A stretch of 64,000 nucleotides of DNA from an uncultured Lachnospiraceae bacterium (lineage in GTDB: Bacteria; Bacillota; Clostridia; Lachnospirales; Lachnospiraceae). The notes beneath the pieces were generated by a model. The model made no database searches, was not told where the DNA came from, and worked only from the letters and a program-made list of their open reading frames with translations. The stretch's first letter is position 1. The number at the start of each line of letters is the position of its first letter. The stretch is taken from NCBI GenBank assembly GCA_947577185.1, contig CANPUE010000002.1, positions 165,704-229,703 on the forward strand, read 5' to 3'. Below, in pieces: positions 56,555-64,000 of the stretch. The translations under genes were made by a program, and so were the position numbers.

Positions 56555-58930
56555 TTACTCCGCCATATAGAGCGCTACGCGTTTCTGTATTTCGTCAAGT
56601 GCACCGTCAAGCGTCTGCTCTCCTCTGAGGAAGGCTCCTCCCTGCATATATACGGCATTCTCCAGTATTTCATCATACAGATAGGCTGTATGCACAGTGG
56701 AAAGTTCTTCTTTCAGCTGTGCGATCTGTTCGTCAGTCGGCCGATAAATCACATAACTCAGATCCAGTCCGTCATCGTTGGATAAATGCATGGAACCAAA
56801 GACACCGCTCGTAGCCTCATCGTCTGTCGGTGCAAACTGTCTGTCAAAAGCCTCCTGATTGACAGGCAGGCCGTAATATTCTGCCCCGGCATCCGCAGAC
56901 AGGAAGAAAGCCATAAATTCTTTCGCCATCTCCGTCTGTTTCGAAGCAGCGCTGATCCCCAACAGTGTCTCCGCCTTAAAGATTCCGCTGCACTGTCCCT
57001 GCAGCGGCGCGTATCCGCTGTCTTCATACCCCTGCGCCCGGTCTATACTGGCAATTTCACGGAAGCTGTACGCATCGTCGACCCAGCCGCTGAGGAACCA
57101 TGTCGTGCCGCCGATATAATCATAGACGTTGGTAGCAAGCCGCCAGTCCATTAAGGCCGCGCTTTTTCCGTAACTGCTCACATAATATTCATCCATACGG
57201 TTATAACGATTGATCACATCAGCGTCCAGTCCGTCCATCTGCGCATCATAGATCCGTTTACACTGTTCAAAGTATTCTTTGATCACATCCCTCTCTATCG
57301 TACCGTCCGCCGAGACCCAAAGGGGCGCACTGGTCGGGGCAAACCGCTTGAGCACGCCGTCCGTGTTCCAGATTCCGACGATATTCTCTCCCGGATGTGC
57401 TTCCCGCAATGTCTCCACAGTGTCCGCTATCGCTGACAGATCCGTGAGACCGCTCAGCGTTTCCTTTTGACAGACGATTTTCGGCAGCGAGACCGTCGCC
57501 GGTGCTACATAGGCTTTTCCGTCTATCTGCAGAGCATCGATCACATTGTCAAACAGCGGCGCCGAGGCGCTGTAGTCTCTCAAATAGTCTGTCAGGTCAA
57601 GCAGCATTCCTTTTTCCGCATAGGAGGCAAGCGGCATTTCATCCATGGCAAGCAGATCGGGCCCTTCGCCTGCCATAATCTGTGTGTTTAACTTTTTGAC
57701 CGCATCTTCTCTCGTCACGGAGCTTCCGTCCTCGATGCCGACTTCATAGGAGACAAAGAGATCCGGGTGCTGTGACTGGAAAGACGAGATCGTCTGCCGC
57801 AGGCTGTCATTTTCTTTCAGGCTGTAGACCTTCAGCACATTTTCCGGTACGGTAGGAACATTCGGATCATAAGCAAAGCGCACTACTTTTCCATTGCTGA
57901 AAAGCACCAGAAAAACATCTCCTTCCAGCCGCACGGCGGAAGCAATATTGTACGCCGGATTGCTCAGTACAGACAGATTACCGTCCACGATCTGCTCCAT
58001 CATATTACCGCCGACTGCATGTCTGTGAATCCCTTTGTTGCCGATCACATAGACCACCTGCTCATCCGATGGGATCATATACATCGTACAGTCATAAAAT
58101 CCGTTATAATAACGCTTGTTATAATTTTCCTGTACGAAATCCGTGAGTACCTCATCCTCTATATAAGACTCCGTCTCCATGTCATAGAGCGCGGGCATGT
58201 CACTGCTTTCCGCTTCATTATCCATAACCAGGAGGTTTCCTTTTGCCTGAAACCAGTATGGTCTGATCTGCGCACGAAACAGCAGTTCGCCGGTTCCGTC
58301 ACTGTGTATCTCGTACATATTCTCGCTCAATGTCGTGACAATGATCCGGTTATCATCCGTTATGCCCACGTCGCGGATATACCTCTCATCCGGCGTGAGC
58401 TCCAGCTCTACGATTGTCTGTGTTCCGTCAGGGGCGATTATCTCCATTGCAGGCGTATAATCGTCATCATCCGGAATAGAATCGTAAACAACGCACACCG
58501 TTCCATCCGGACCCATGGCAAGCGCGCCGATCCAGTGTTTTTCTTTCTGCAGTTTTGTATACCAGTCCGGTGTTTCTTTCTCCCAGCTTTTCCCCCCGTC
58601 GTTTGAGACCAGAAAGCCGGCGGACAGATCTAACAGCACAATGCTCCCGTCATCCCGCACGCACAGCCCCGCCGGTGAGCCTGCCTGCTCTGACAGATCT
58701 GTTTCCTCTTCCACATATCTTCCCATGGCAGTCTGTCCGTCCGCACTGCCGTCCGTCTGCCCCGTTTTATCCTGCCCGTCCTGTGTCTGTTCACCGGTGC
58801 CGTCTGCAGAAACCGGAGTCTGACTGCTTCCCTCCGTCGGCTTTCCCTGTCCGCAGGCTGTGAGCATGGCCGTCATGACCGCTGCCAGCGCAAGGCTTAC
58901 AAGCCTGCTGGCTTTTCCTGATTTTTTCAT
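56555..58930 (-). CDS. Lipoprotein fusing a propeller-like region to a solute-binding domain
   Basis: 791 residues. A signal peptide with lipobox LTAC (Cys26) anchors it outside the cell. After a low-complexity Gly/Asp/Gln/Thr linker (to about 70) comes a beta-propeller-like region (about 75-370) with an Asp-box SNDGGKSW and repeated D-G-T/S-x-x-V strands. The C-terminal 420 residues (from VLKVYSLKENDSLRQTIS) are a family 1 extracellular solute-binding fold (IMAGEGPDLLAMDEMPLASYAEKG). It could be a sensor that presents ligand state to the divergent two-component system at 59089-61154, since no permease genes are adjacent. That role is inferred. Confidence 0.83.
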   Translation of the reverse strand: MKKSGKASRLVSLALAAVMTAMLTACGQGKPTEGSSQTPVSADGTGEQTQDGQDKTGQTDGSADGQTAMGRYVEEETDLSEQAGSPAGLCVRDDGSIVLLDLSAGFLVSNDGGKSWEKETPDWYTKLQKEKHWIGALAMGPDGTVCVVYDSIPDDDDYTPAMEIIAPDGTQTIVELELTPDERYIRDVGITDDNRIIVTTLSENMYEIHSDGTGELLFRAQIRPYWFQAKGNLLVMDNEAESSDMPALYDMETESYIEDEVLTDFVQENYNKRYYNGFYDCTMYMIPSDEQVVYVIGNKGIHRHAVGGNMMEQIVDGNLSVLSNPAYNIASAVRLEGDVFLVLFSNGKVVRFAYDPNVPTVPENVLKVYSLKENDSLRQTISSFQSQHPDLFVSYEVGIEDGSSVTREDAVKKLNTQIMAGEGPDLLAMDEMPLASYAEKGMLLDLTDYLRDYSASAPLFDNVIDALQIDGKAYVAPATVSLPKIVCQKETLSGLTDLSAIADTVETLREAHPGENIVGIWNTDGVLKRFAPTSAPLWVSADGTIERDVIKEYFEQCKRIYDAQMDGLDADVINRYNRMDEYYVSSYGKSAALMDWRLATNVYDYIGGTTWFLSGWVDDAYSFREIASIDRAQGYEDSGYAPLQGQCSGIFKAETLLGISAASKQTEMAKEFMAFFLSADAGAEYYGLPVNQEAFDRQFAPTDDEATSGVFGSMHLSNDDGLDLSYVIYRPTDEQIAQLKEELSTVHTAYLYDEILENAVYMQGGAFLRGEQTLDGALDEIQKRVALYMAE

Positions 58931-59005
58931 AAAAACATCCTTTCCCTTTCCTAAGTTATTCTACACCAAAAATAACAGAAAAAACTCTAAACTTTCTCTA
59001 ATGAA

Positions 59006-59048
59006 TTTTAAGATTTTCTTATCTTAGAGGATTTTTAAAGATTCTTAT
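59006..59048 (+). promoter_or_regulatory. Direct-repeat operator before the OmpR-type regulator
   Basis: TTTTAAGATTTTCTTAT (59006-59022) and TTTTTAAAGATTCTTAT (59032-59048) are near-identical 17-mers 26 bp apart, in the intergenic region shared with the divergent lipoprotein. OmpR-family regulators bind such direct repeats, so this may be an autoregulatory or divergent control site. Confidence 0.6.
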
Positions 59049-59088
59049 GGTACACTAATCATGTATTGAGAAAGGAAATCTGACAATT

Positions 59089-59769
59089 ATGCGCATTTTA
59101 CTTGCAGAAGACGACAGGGACCTGAATAAAGCGCTGACCTGGCAGCTGACAAACCATGGTTACAGCGTGGATGCCTGTTACAATGGCGAGGACGCCCTCT
59201 ATTATGGAAAACAGAATATCTATGATGTCATACTTTTAGACAGAATGCTGCCTGATCTGGAAGGTACTGAAGTTTTGTCCTCTCTTCGGGAAAGTTCAAT
59301 CAATACACCTGTTATTCTTATCACGGCACTCGGCATGCTAAAAGATAAGATCACCGGTCTGGATCTGGGCGCGGACGATTATCTCGTGAAACCGTTTGAT
59401 CTGGAGGAACTTCTGGCAAGGATCCGCAGTGTTACAAGACGCGCCTCCACAGTCAACGCACAGCCAGATGGTATGATTTCCTGCCATGACATCTGCTGGT
59501 CCCCCCGTGAAATGTGTCTGAAAGGGCCTGCGGGAGACTGTATGCTCTCAAGACGGGAGGGGGAACTTCTGGAAAGTTTTCTCCGCACCCCCGGACAGAC
59601 GCTTGCCCGAGAGACCCTGCTGTTAAAAGTATGGGGCCCGGACAGCGATGTTGAAGCCGGCAATCTGGACAACTATATCCATTTTCTGCGCAGGCGTTTA
59701 AAAGCCGTAGGGTCTGCCCTGCAGATCAAAAATGTGTGGGGTGTCGGCTACAGTATGGTCACCCCATAG
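59089..59769 (+). CDS. OmpR family response regulator
   Basis: 226 residues. Receiver with phospho-Asp in VILLDRMLPD (near 53) and the lysine in VKPF; winged-helix DNA-binding domain (about 130-226; SRREGELLESFLRTPGQTLARETLLLKVWG, YIHFLRRRLK). The ATG follows GAAAGGAAA. It overlaps or abuts the histidine kinase gene (62 bp to its start). Confidence 0.94.
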   Translation: MRILLAEDDRDLNKALTWQLTNHGYSVDACYNGEDALYYGKQNIYDVILLDRMLPDLEGTEVLSSLRESSINTPVILITALGMLKDKITGLDLGADDYLVKPFDLEELLARIRSVTRRASTVNAQPDGMISCHDICWSPREMCLKGPAGDCMLSRREGELLESFLRTPGQTLARETLLLKVWGPDSDVEAGNLDNYIHFLRRRLKAVGSALQIKNVWGVGYSMVTP

Positions 59770-59831
59770 CCGAAACAGATTTTTCGGAAACAAATCCTGC
59801 CGCGGCAGGATACAGAAGAAGGGATCAGGTT

Positions 59832-61154
59832 ATGTTTCAAAAAGCACATTTCTATTTTACCCTGCTGTATGCAGGAAGCACGATCGCTATCGTGATCGTG
59901 GTTTCCCTGTTCTATCTGCATGTATCGGAAACCAATCTCTATGAAAGCAGATTTCGGGCTTTTCAAAATGATGCCAGTATGGTATCCGCCAGCATCGAAG
60001 CCTCTTCCTCTATCTCTCTGCAATGGCTCAAGCGGATCGAAACCCAGAATGAATACATGATCTTTGTCATAGATAATAATGTCCCGTTTCTTTATAACCG
60101 TCTGGCAGGCAATAATGACTTGTTGGGTCAATCCATACTGACCGAATGCCTCGATGCCTATCACAGTATGACAGAAACTGCCCCCTCCGCGGATTCCCCG
60201 TTACGCTCAGGCGGCAGTGACTTTTCGGGCATCTGGCACAGCGAATTTTCATTTCACTCCTCCACTTCCGGAGAAGACTATCACGCTTCTCTCATCGATA
60301 TTGAAAACGGGCATACGCTGTCGCAGATCGTCATCCTCAGCCCGCTTAACACCCTGCAGGCACAAATCCTGCGCCAGCGCCTCCTCTTTCTTGGCATCGA
60401 TCTGGCTGCCGCGTTCGTTCTCTGCGCCTTTTCCTGGTTTTTCACAGGACGGCTGCTCGCACCGCTGCGCGAAAACCAAAAAGCACAGCTGCAGTTTATC
60501 GCCTCTGCCTCCCATGAACTGCGCACCCCGCTCTCTGTCATCCTTGCCAGCAGCGCATGCTGTGAAAACGCCTCCATACAGGAACAGAAAAGCTTTTTTC
60601 AGACGATCCGCAAAGAGGGCCGACGCATGAACGGCCTGATCGATGACATGCTGACACTCGCGCACTCCGGTTCGGGCCGTTTTCAAATCGAGCGGAAACC
60701 TGCCCAGCTCGATACGTTATGCCTCAACGCCTACGAAGCTTTTGAGCCTCTCTGCCACAGCAGATCGCTTGCACTTTCGCTCACCCTGCCCGACGCACCG
60801 CTTCCCCGCTGTCACTGTGACCCGGAGCGAATCGCCCAGGTACTCTCGATCCTCCTGCACAATGCGGTCAGCTACACACCTGAGGGCGGACAGATCACCT
60901 TATCGCTCGATACCGCATCAAATAACAGCAGTTATGAAATAACCGTGACCGACACCGGGATCGGCATCCGCGATGAGGACAAAAAACATGTCTTTGAGCG
61001 TTTCTATCGGACAGAAAAATCCCGAAGCGCGAAAGGACACTTCGGGTTGGGATTATCAATCGCTTATGAAATTGTGCGGGCACATCATGGAAAAATTACT
61101 GTGCAGGACAATCCGTCCGGCGGCAGTATGTTCGTCGTAAAACTGCCGGGCTAA
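59832..61154 (+). CDS. Sensor histidine kinase
   Basis: 440 residues from ATG 59832 (MFQKAHFYF) with GGGATCAGG upstream; a longer frame begins inside the regulator gene. Two membrane helices (about 8-30 and 185-207) enclose an extracytoplasmic sensor of about 150 residues without a recognised fold. HisKA has phospho-His in SASHELRTPLS near 230; the ATPase has DTGIGIRDED and FGLGLSI. It should phosphorylate the OmpR-type partner. The divergent lipoprotein is a likely target or input. Confidence 0.93.
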   Translation: MFQKAHFYFTLLYAGSTIAIVIVVSLFYLHVSETNLYESRFRAFQNDASMVSASIEASSSISLQWLKRIETQNEYMIFVIDNNVPFLYNRLAGNNDLLGQSILTECLDAYHSMTETAPSADSPLRSGGSDFSGIWHSEFSFHSSTSGEDYHASLIDIENGHTLSQIVILSPLNTLQAQILRQRLLFLGIDLAAAFVLCAFSWFFTGRLLAPLRENQKAQLQFIASASHELRTPLSVILASSACCENASIQEQKSFFQTIRKEGRRMNGLIDDMLTLAHSGSGRFQIERKPAQLDTLCLNAYEAFEPLCHSRSLALSLTLPDAPLPRCHCDPERIAQVLSILLHNAVSYTPEGGQITLSLDTASNNSSYEITVTDTGIGIRDEDKKHVFERFYRTEKSRSAKGHFGLGLSIAYEIVRAHHGKITVQDNPSGGSMFVVKLPG

Positions 61155-61210
61155 GCTGCCCCGGGGTACAGATCCATCCGGAACCTCAGCCTCTGCAGGT
61201 TTTGAAAATT

Positions 61211-61966
61211 CTATCTTTCCCGCATGATCATTTTTACGATACGAGATCTGTTATATCTTTGCATCATAACAAACAGTAAATCAAATGCACCACTGCATAT
61301 TGATGTTATAAGGAATACTCCAAATGCACCAAAACGTACAGAAGCCGCAAGCGGAACAAAGCCGAGTACAATGTTCGTTTCATGCACTAATTCTGATTGA
61401 CAGGTAGCCTGTGCAATTTCATCCCATGTATGTTTTTTGCATGAAAAAGTATCCGGATGATAAGCAGGCATCTTCCCTTTCCACTTTTTCACCTTTAAAA
61501 ACTGATACAGCCTGGTTTCCCATGCATGTATCTGATACCACTTTTTTGTATAATCTGCTCTATTCTTCATTCCAATATTATAAAGCAGTCCAACAAATAA
61601 TCTCATTCCTAAATGATAAGTTATTGTACCAAAAGTAATAGCCAGTGTAAGGCATATTTCACTGCCAAAAGAACAATATAGTATCGTCACAAAAACTGTC
61701 ATTAGAAAGCAAAAAACCGTAGTAAAATTCATTACTTTAGACATATCCTGTATCCCCCCATAAAAATCCCGCTGGCAGCTCTTTGATCCGTACTTATCAC
61801 AGCTCTGTGTAATAAAGTCTTTCATCACCTGTATCAATTCCCTGCGTTCTCCGAATGGCAATGCCATAGGGATTTGTTCTTTAATCATATCCTTTGTCAG
61901 TGTATGTGTAAACCCATATTCAGATAGAATCTGCTTTCGAACCTGCTTTCTCTTATCCACATCCAC
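61211..61966 (-). CDS. CrtO-like (glycosyl diaponeurosporenoate acyltransferase family) membrane protein
   Basis: 251 residues; GTG start behind AAGGAGAAG. Several membrane segments (about 75-125 and 200-235). The central part, VKKWKGKMPAYHPDTFS and EIAQATCQSELVHETNIVL, has the W-x-x-x-P and E-L-x-H-E signature of CrtO-family acyltransferases, but the family in clostridia is functionally uncharacterised. The open frame continues about 33 codons upstream (EEASIDSEDKEKNEKIE and on) without ATG, GTG or TTG, which suggests the gene once had a longer N-terminus. It borders the mobile remnant on its right. Confidence 0.65.
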   Translation of the reverse strand: MDVDKRKQVRKQILSEYGFTHTLTKDMIKEQIPMALPFGERRELIQVMKDFITQSCDKYGSKSCQRDFYGGIQDMSKVMNFTTVFCFLMTVFVTILYCSFGSEICLTLAITFGTITYHLGMRLFVGLLYNIGMKNRADYTKKWYQIHAWETRLYQFLKVKKWKGKMPAYHPDTFSCKKHTWDEIAQATCQSELVHETNIVLGFVPLAASVRFGAFGVFLITSICSGAFDLLFVMMQRYNRSRIVKMIMRER

Positions 61967-62262
61967 ATCCTTCTCCTTAACGAACGATTCTATTTTTTCA
62001 TTTTTCTCTTTGTCCTCAGAATCAATAGAGGCTTCTTCAACAGACCCTCTGGAAGGCCTGCTGGGACATCACCGATAAAGCGTTGAATAAGCTCCACTTT
62101 CTTTTTCGCTCTGGATGATCTGTTTGATCCAGTTTATCAGAAGTAAGTTTGGTTTACATGTGCATAAAGATGGCTGTGAAACCGCCAGATGTTGGATAGT
62201 GCGGAGGGGTGACAAACAAATACAAATAAAAAGGGACTTCCTCAATCCTTAAAAGGCTATGA
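61967..62262. other. Decayed region with no recognisable intact gene
   Basis: Between the CrtO-like gene and the mobile remnant. On the minus strand a protein-like frame runs from about 62140 toward the CrtO-like gene (LINWIKQIIQSEKESG) and is broken by a TGA near 62070. I cannot assign it. No terminator or promoter stands out. Confidence 0.4.
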
Positions 62263-62544
62263 CAGTAACTATCACGATACGAGCAGGAAACGGTTATCAA
62301 TTATAATGCAGGAGAAAAGACCACCACCCTTTATACAAGGGATAAGGCGGTCATGCGGAAACTTGACACGCTTGTTGCCGACTTCCCCGACACATACAAG
62401 CTAACAGGGCAGGACGAAGTATCTAAGACCTATTCCTTTCCGAAATCACACGTCAGCTACCGCAAGCCGAGGGCAGTCAGCACCAAGCAGAGGGAACGGG
62501 CAAGGCAGCTGATGATTGAGAAGAATAAGGCAAAGGAAGTTTAA
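62263..62544 (+). pseudogene. Remnant of a small conjugative-element protein
   Basis: The frame is open from just after a TAA near 62262 and reads (R)YEQETVINYNAGEKTTTLY, TRDKAVMRKLDTLVADFP and DTYKLTGQDEVSKTYSF, ending KPRAVSTKQRERARQLM. An internal ATG at 62353 would give 63 residues. The pattern (YEQET, AGEKT, RKLD, SKTY, YRKPR) recalls small proteins common on clostridial conjugative elements whose function I do not know. No start with ribosome site at its natural N-terminus, so it is probably truncated. Confidence 0.55.
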
Positions 62545-62759
62545 GCAGATTTTAATGAAATTGTGTGTGCATTTGTAGTAAGATAATGGCGTTGAACAAT
62601 TCGCCAAGTTGGTTTTTTCATAATGTTGTTTCATAAAGGCAAAACTATTTTAACGCAACTTAGAGGTGCGAAATCTAATCAAAAGGCACGCTGAAATTGG
62701 TGGAGATAAAAAATTATATATGGGATAATTTTCTTACTAAATAAAAGGAGGAAGAATGA
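62545..62759. other. AT-rich intergenic region
   Basis: It contains the ribosome site AAAGGAGGAAGA of the next gene. No clear promoter hexamers or hairpins were found; the sequence is more AT-rich than the flanking chromosome. Confidence 0.4.
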
Positions 62760-63455
62760 ATGAATTTAGGAAAGAACTTACAAATTTTAAGGAAGATAAC
62801 GAACATGACACAGGAGGAATTAGCAGAAAAACTGAATGTAAGCCGACAAACCATTTCAAAGTGGGAGCTTGGTGCAATATTGCCGGAGATTGAAAAGTTG
62901 TTTGACCTTTGTGAACTATTTAATTGCTCCATTGATCAACTATTGCGGGAAAATATGGATTTCAGCAATAAAGCATATACCGATATCAGAATTGTTACCG
63001 TCGAACCTTTTCGTTATATCAGTTATGCAGTAATAAGCCGTGAACCGGAAGAAGACGCAATCTCACATGTTGAGGGCTGGGCAAAACATTTGGAAATTGA
63101 AAATCCATACATTATCGGGTGGGATTTTCCACATGTATCCCAAGAGCAGAGAAATGTATTCCATATGCGCGGTTATGGGGCGGCGCTAATCCTTGACGGG
63201 GGACAGAATTCCGGCGACCTTGATGCGGAAATCGTAAGTCAGGGCAGACAAAACTATATTACAATCACTTTGGAAGAAGTGTCAGACGAAGGGGAATTTG
63301 CAATTATTCCAAACGCTTATAAGGCTTTAATGACATACATGGCGATAAACGGAATCAAAGAAAAACATGATTCGGCAATTCTTTCTTGCTATGAGCATGA
63401 GTATTTCGATAATAGGGGTGTTAAATTTATGGATATTTATATTGCAATTAAGTAG
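62760..63455 (+). CDS. XRE regulator with GyrI-like effector domain
   Basis: 231 residues; AAAGGAGG eight bases before ATG. The N-terminal 65 residues are an XRE helix-turn-helix (LQILRKITNMTQEELAEKL, NVSRQTISKWE), followed by a GyrI/AraC-effector-type ligand domain (about 75-231; IRIVTVEPFRYISYAVISRE, then IPNAYKALMTYMAING, CYEHEYFD). It likely responds to a small hydrophobic ligand or drug. A single-gene unit with lower GC than its neighbours, within the mobile remnant. Confidence 0.88.
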   Translation: MNLGKNLQILRKITNMTQEELAEKLNVSRQTISKWELGAILPEIEKLFDLCELFNCSIDQLLRENMDFSNKAYTDIRIVTVEPFRYISYAVISREPEEDAISHVEGWAKHLEIENPYIIGWDFPHVSQEQRNVFHMRGYGAALILDGGQNSGDLDAEIVSQGRQNYITITLEEVSDEGEFAIIPNAYKALMTYMAINGIKEKHDSAILSCYEHEYFDNRGVKFMDIYIAIK

Positions 63456-63671
63456 ATGTTACAACTTCCCATTTGCCAAGGCGATATACTAAGTGCTTAG
63501 GAGAAATCTAAGTTTTTCTTCTACATTAATTTACAGAGTTAAAGGCAGGAAGGAAGATATAAAAAACTGAATATTGTTTAGCTTTAGGTAGCGATTTTCT
63601 TAACAGACAATCAGTTACCTTTTTTATTTTTAGAAATTATTAACACAGCACAGAAAGAATGAGGTATTAAG
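63456..63671. other. Intergenic region with weak hairpins
   Basis: A short stem CTTAG/CTAAG followed by TTTTTCTT (about 63496-63520) may end the regulator transcript. A second hairpin AGGTA/TACCT before a T-rich run lies near 63583-63630. No gene seen. Confidence 0.4.
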
Positions 63672-64000
63672 ATGGTTGAGAGCAAGAATGACACAAGCAA
63701 AAACTGAGAAAAAGCATTGCAGGCATTGAAACAGGCGCAACAGCGTGTAGCCAATGAAAAGAAAAAGCAGAACGAGAAGAAACGGAAAGCCGAGAAGCCA
63801 CTCCCCCACAATCTACTCTCCCCAATGCCGAAAATGAAAGCGAGGGCGGTACATTGGGAACACCGTTCTTTTAAGGAACAGGGGATTGACCGAGAGCCGA
63901 CTATCCATATCGGGGCGGTTGCCAACGCTTTAGAACGCAAGGGCATACAGACCGATCGGGGCAACATCAATCGGGAAATCATTAAGAACAATATGCTGTT
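63672..64000 (+). pseudogene. Chimeric DUF3847-like and MobA/MobL relaxase remnant (partial)
   Basis: A single frame runs from ATG 63672 to the window edge, broken by an in-frame TGA at about 63705. The first part (MVESKNDTSKN, then EKALQALKQAQQRVANEKKK) resembles the N-terminus of small DUF3847 proteins found beside relaxases. From about 63843 it turns into a relaxase segment (AVHWEHRSFKEQGIDREP, TIHIGAVANALERKGIQ, RGNINREI), the MobA/MobL motif order H-R-S-x-x-x-Q-G-I-D and H-x-G. A deletion therefore seems to have fused the two. It continues beyond the right edge, where the rest of the relaxase may lie. Confidence 0.65.

Noticed and set aside
63611..63991. Minus-strand frame of 126 codons at the right edge
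   Set aside because: The plus-strand frame contains relaxase motifs; the minus frame is its shadow.

Overview
The window looks like a chromosomal segment of a low-to-mid GC Gram-positive anaerobe, most likely a Lachnospiraceae/Clostridium cluster XIVa gut bacterium. Pointers are a PPi-type phosphofructokinase, a PadR-HAAS regulatory module, a LytTR-DUF3021-ABC operon, a yybP-ykoY-like riboswitch, strong GGAGG ribosome sites and TTGACA/TATAAT promoters, and MobA/MobL-type mobile element debris. The assignment rests on gene content only.

1-19.6 kb (minus strand) is a hybrid polyketide/non-ribosomal peptide operon read from right to left. It contains a fused AccD-AccA carboxyltransferase, an Sfp-type phosphopantetheinyl transferase, an ABC-2 exporter (one ATPase, two permeases), a PKS of order acyl-AMP ligase-ACP-KS-AT-DH-KR-ACP, and a KS-pseudoAT-ACP-C-A-PCP-C protein that runs off the left edge. 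Together these could load a carboxylic (probably fatty) acid, extend it with malonate to an enoyl chain, join it to one or more amino acids and export the product. The operon promoter and a divergent promoter share an almost identical 18-bp element between their -35 and -10 boxes, and the divergent one may make a small RNA of about 60 nt.

19.9-23.8 kb holds metNIQ, a methionine-rich 33-codon leader ORF with an attenuator-like hairpin, and cysK. 23.8-32.9 kb holds a PadR-HAAS-membrane protein operon, an L,D-transpeptidase, a GH3 glycosidase, a HIT protein, glycogen phosphorylase and a LacI regulator. 33.0-45.6 kb is a tight minus-strand run: an acetyltransferase, an AAA-ATPase/nuclease-like protein, a discoidin-like protein, two hybrid histidine kinases (one with a C-terminal DegV-like domain), an HD-GYP-like response regulator with a broken HD motif, and a GH94-like phosphorylase. 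45.7-49.7 kb holds PPi-phosphofructokinase, a CaCA antiporter behind a candidate Mn2+ riboswitch, and a MATE exporter.

49.9-53.0 kb (plus) has a cytosolic BMP-like protein, a phosphoesterase and a small membrane protein. 53-56.3 kb (minus) has a GNAT enzyme and a LytTR-DUF3021-ABC operon. 56.5-61.2 kb pairs a propeller/solute-binding lipoprotein with a divergent OmpR/histidine kinase system. 61.2-64 kb is a decayed mobile region with a CrtO-like protein, an XRE/GyrI-like regulator and relaxase remnants. No rRNA, tRNA, CRISPR array or intact insertion sequence was seen.
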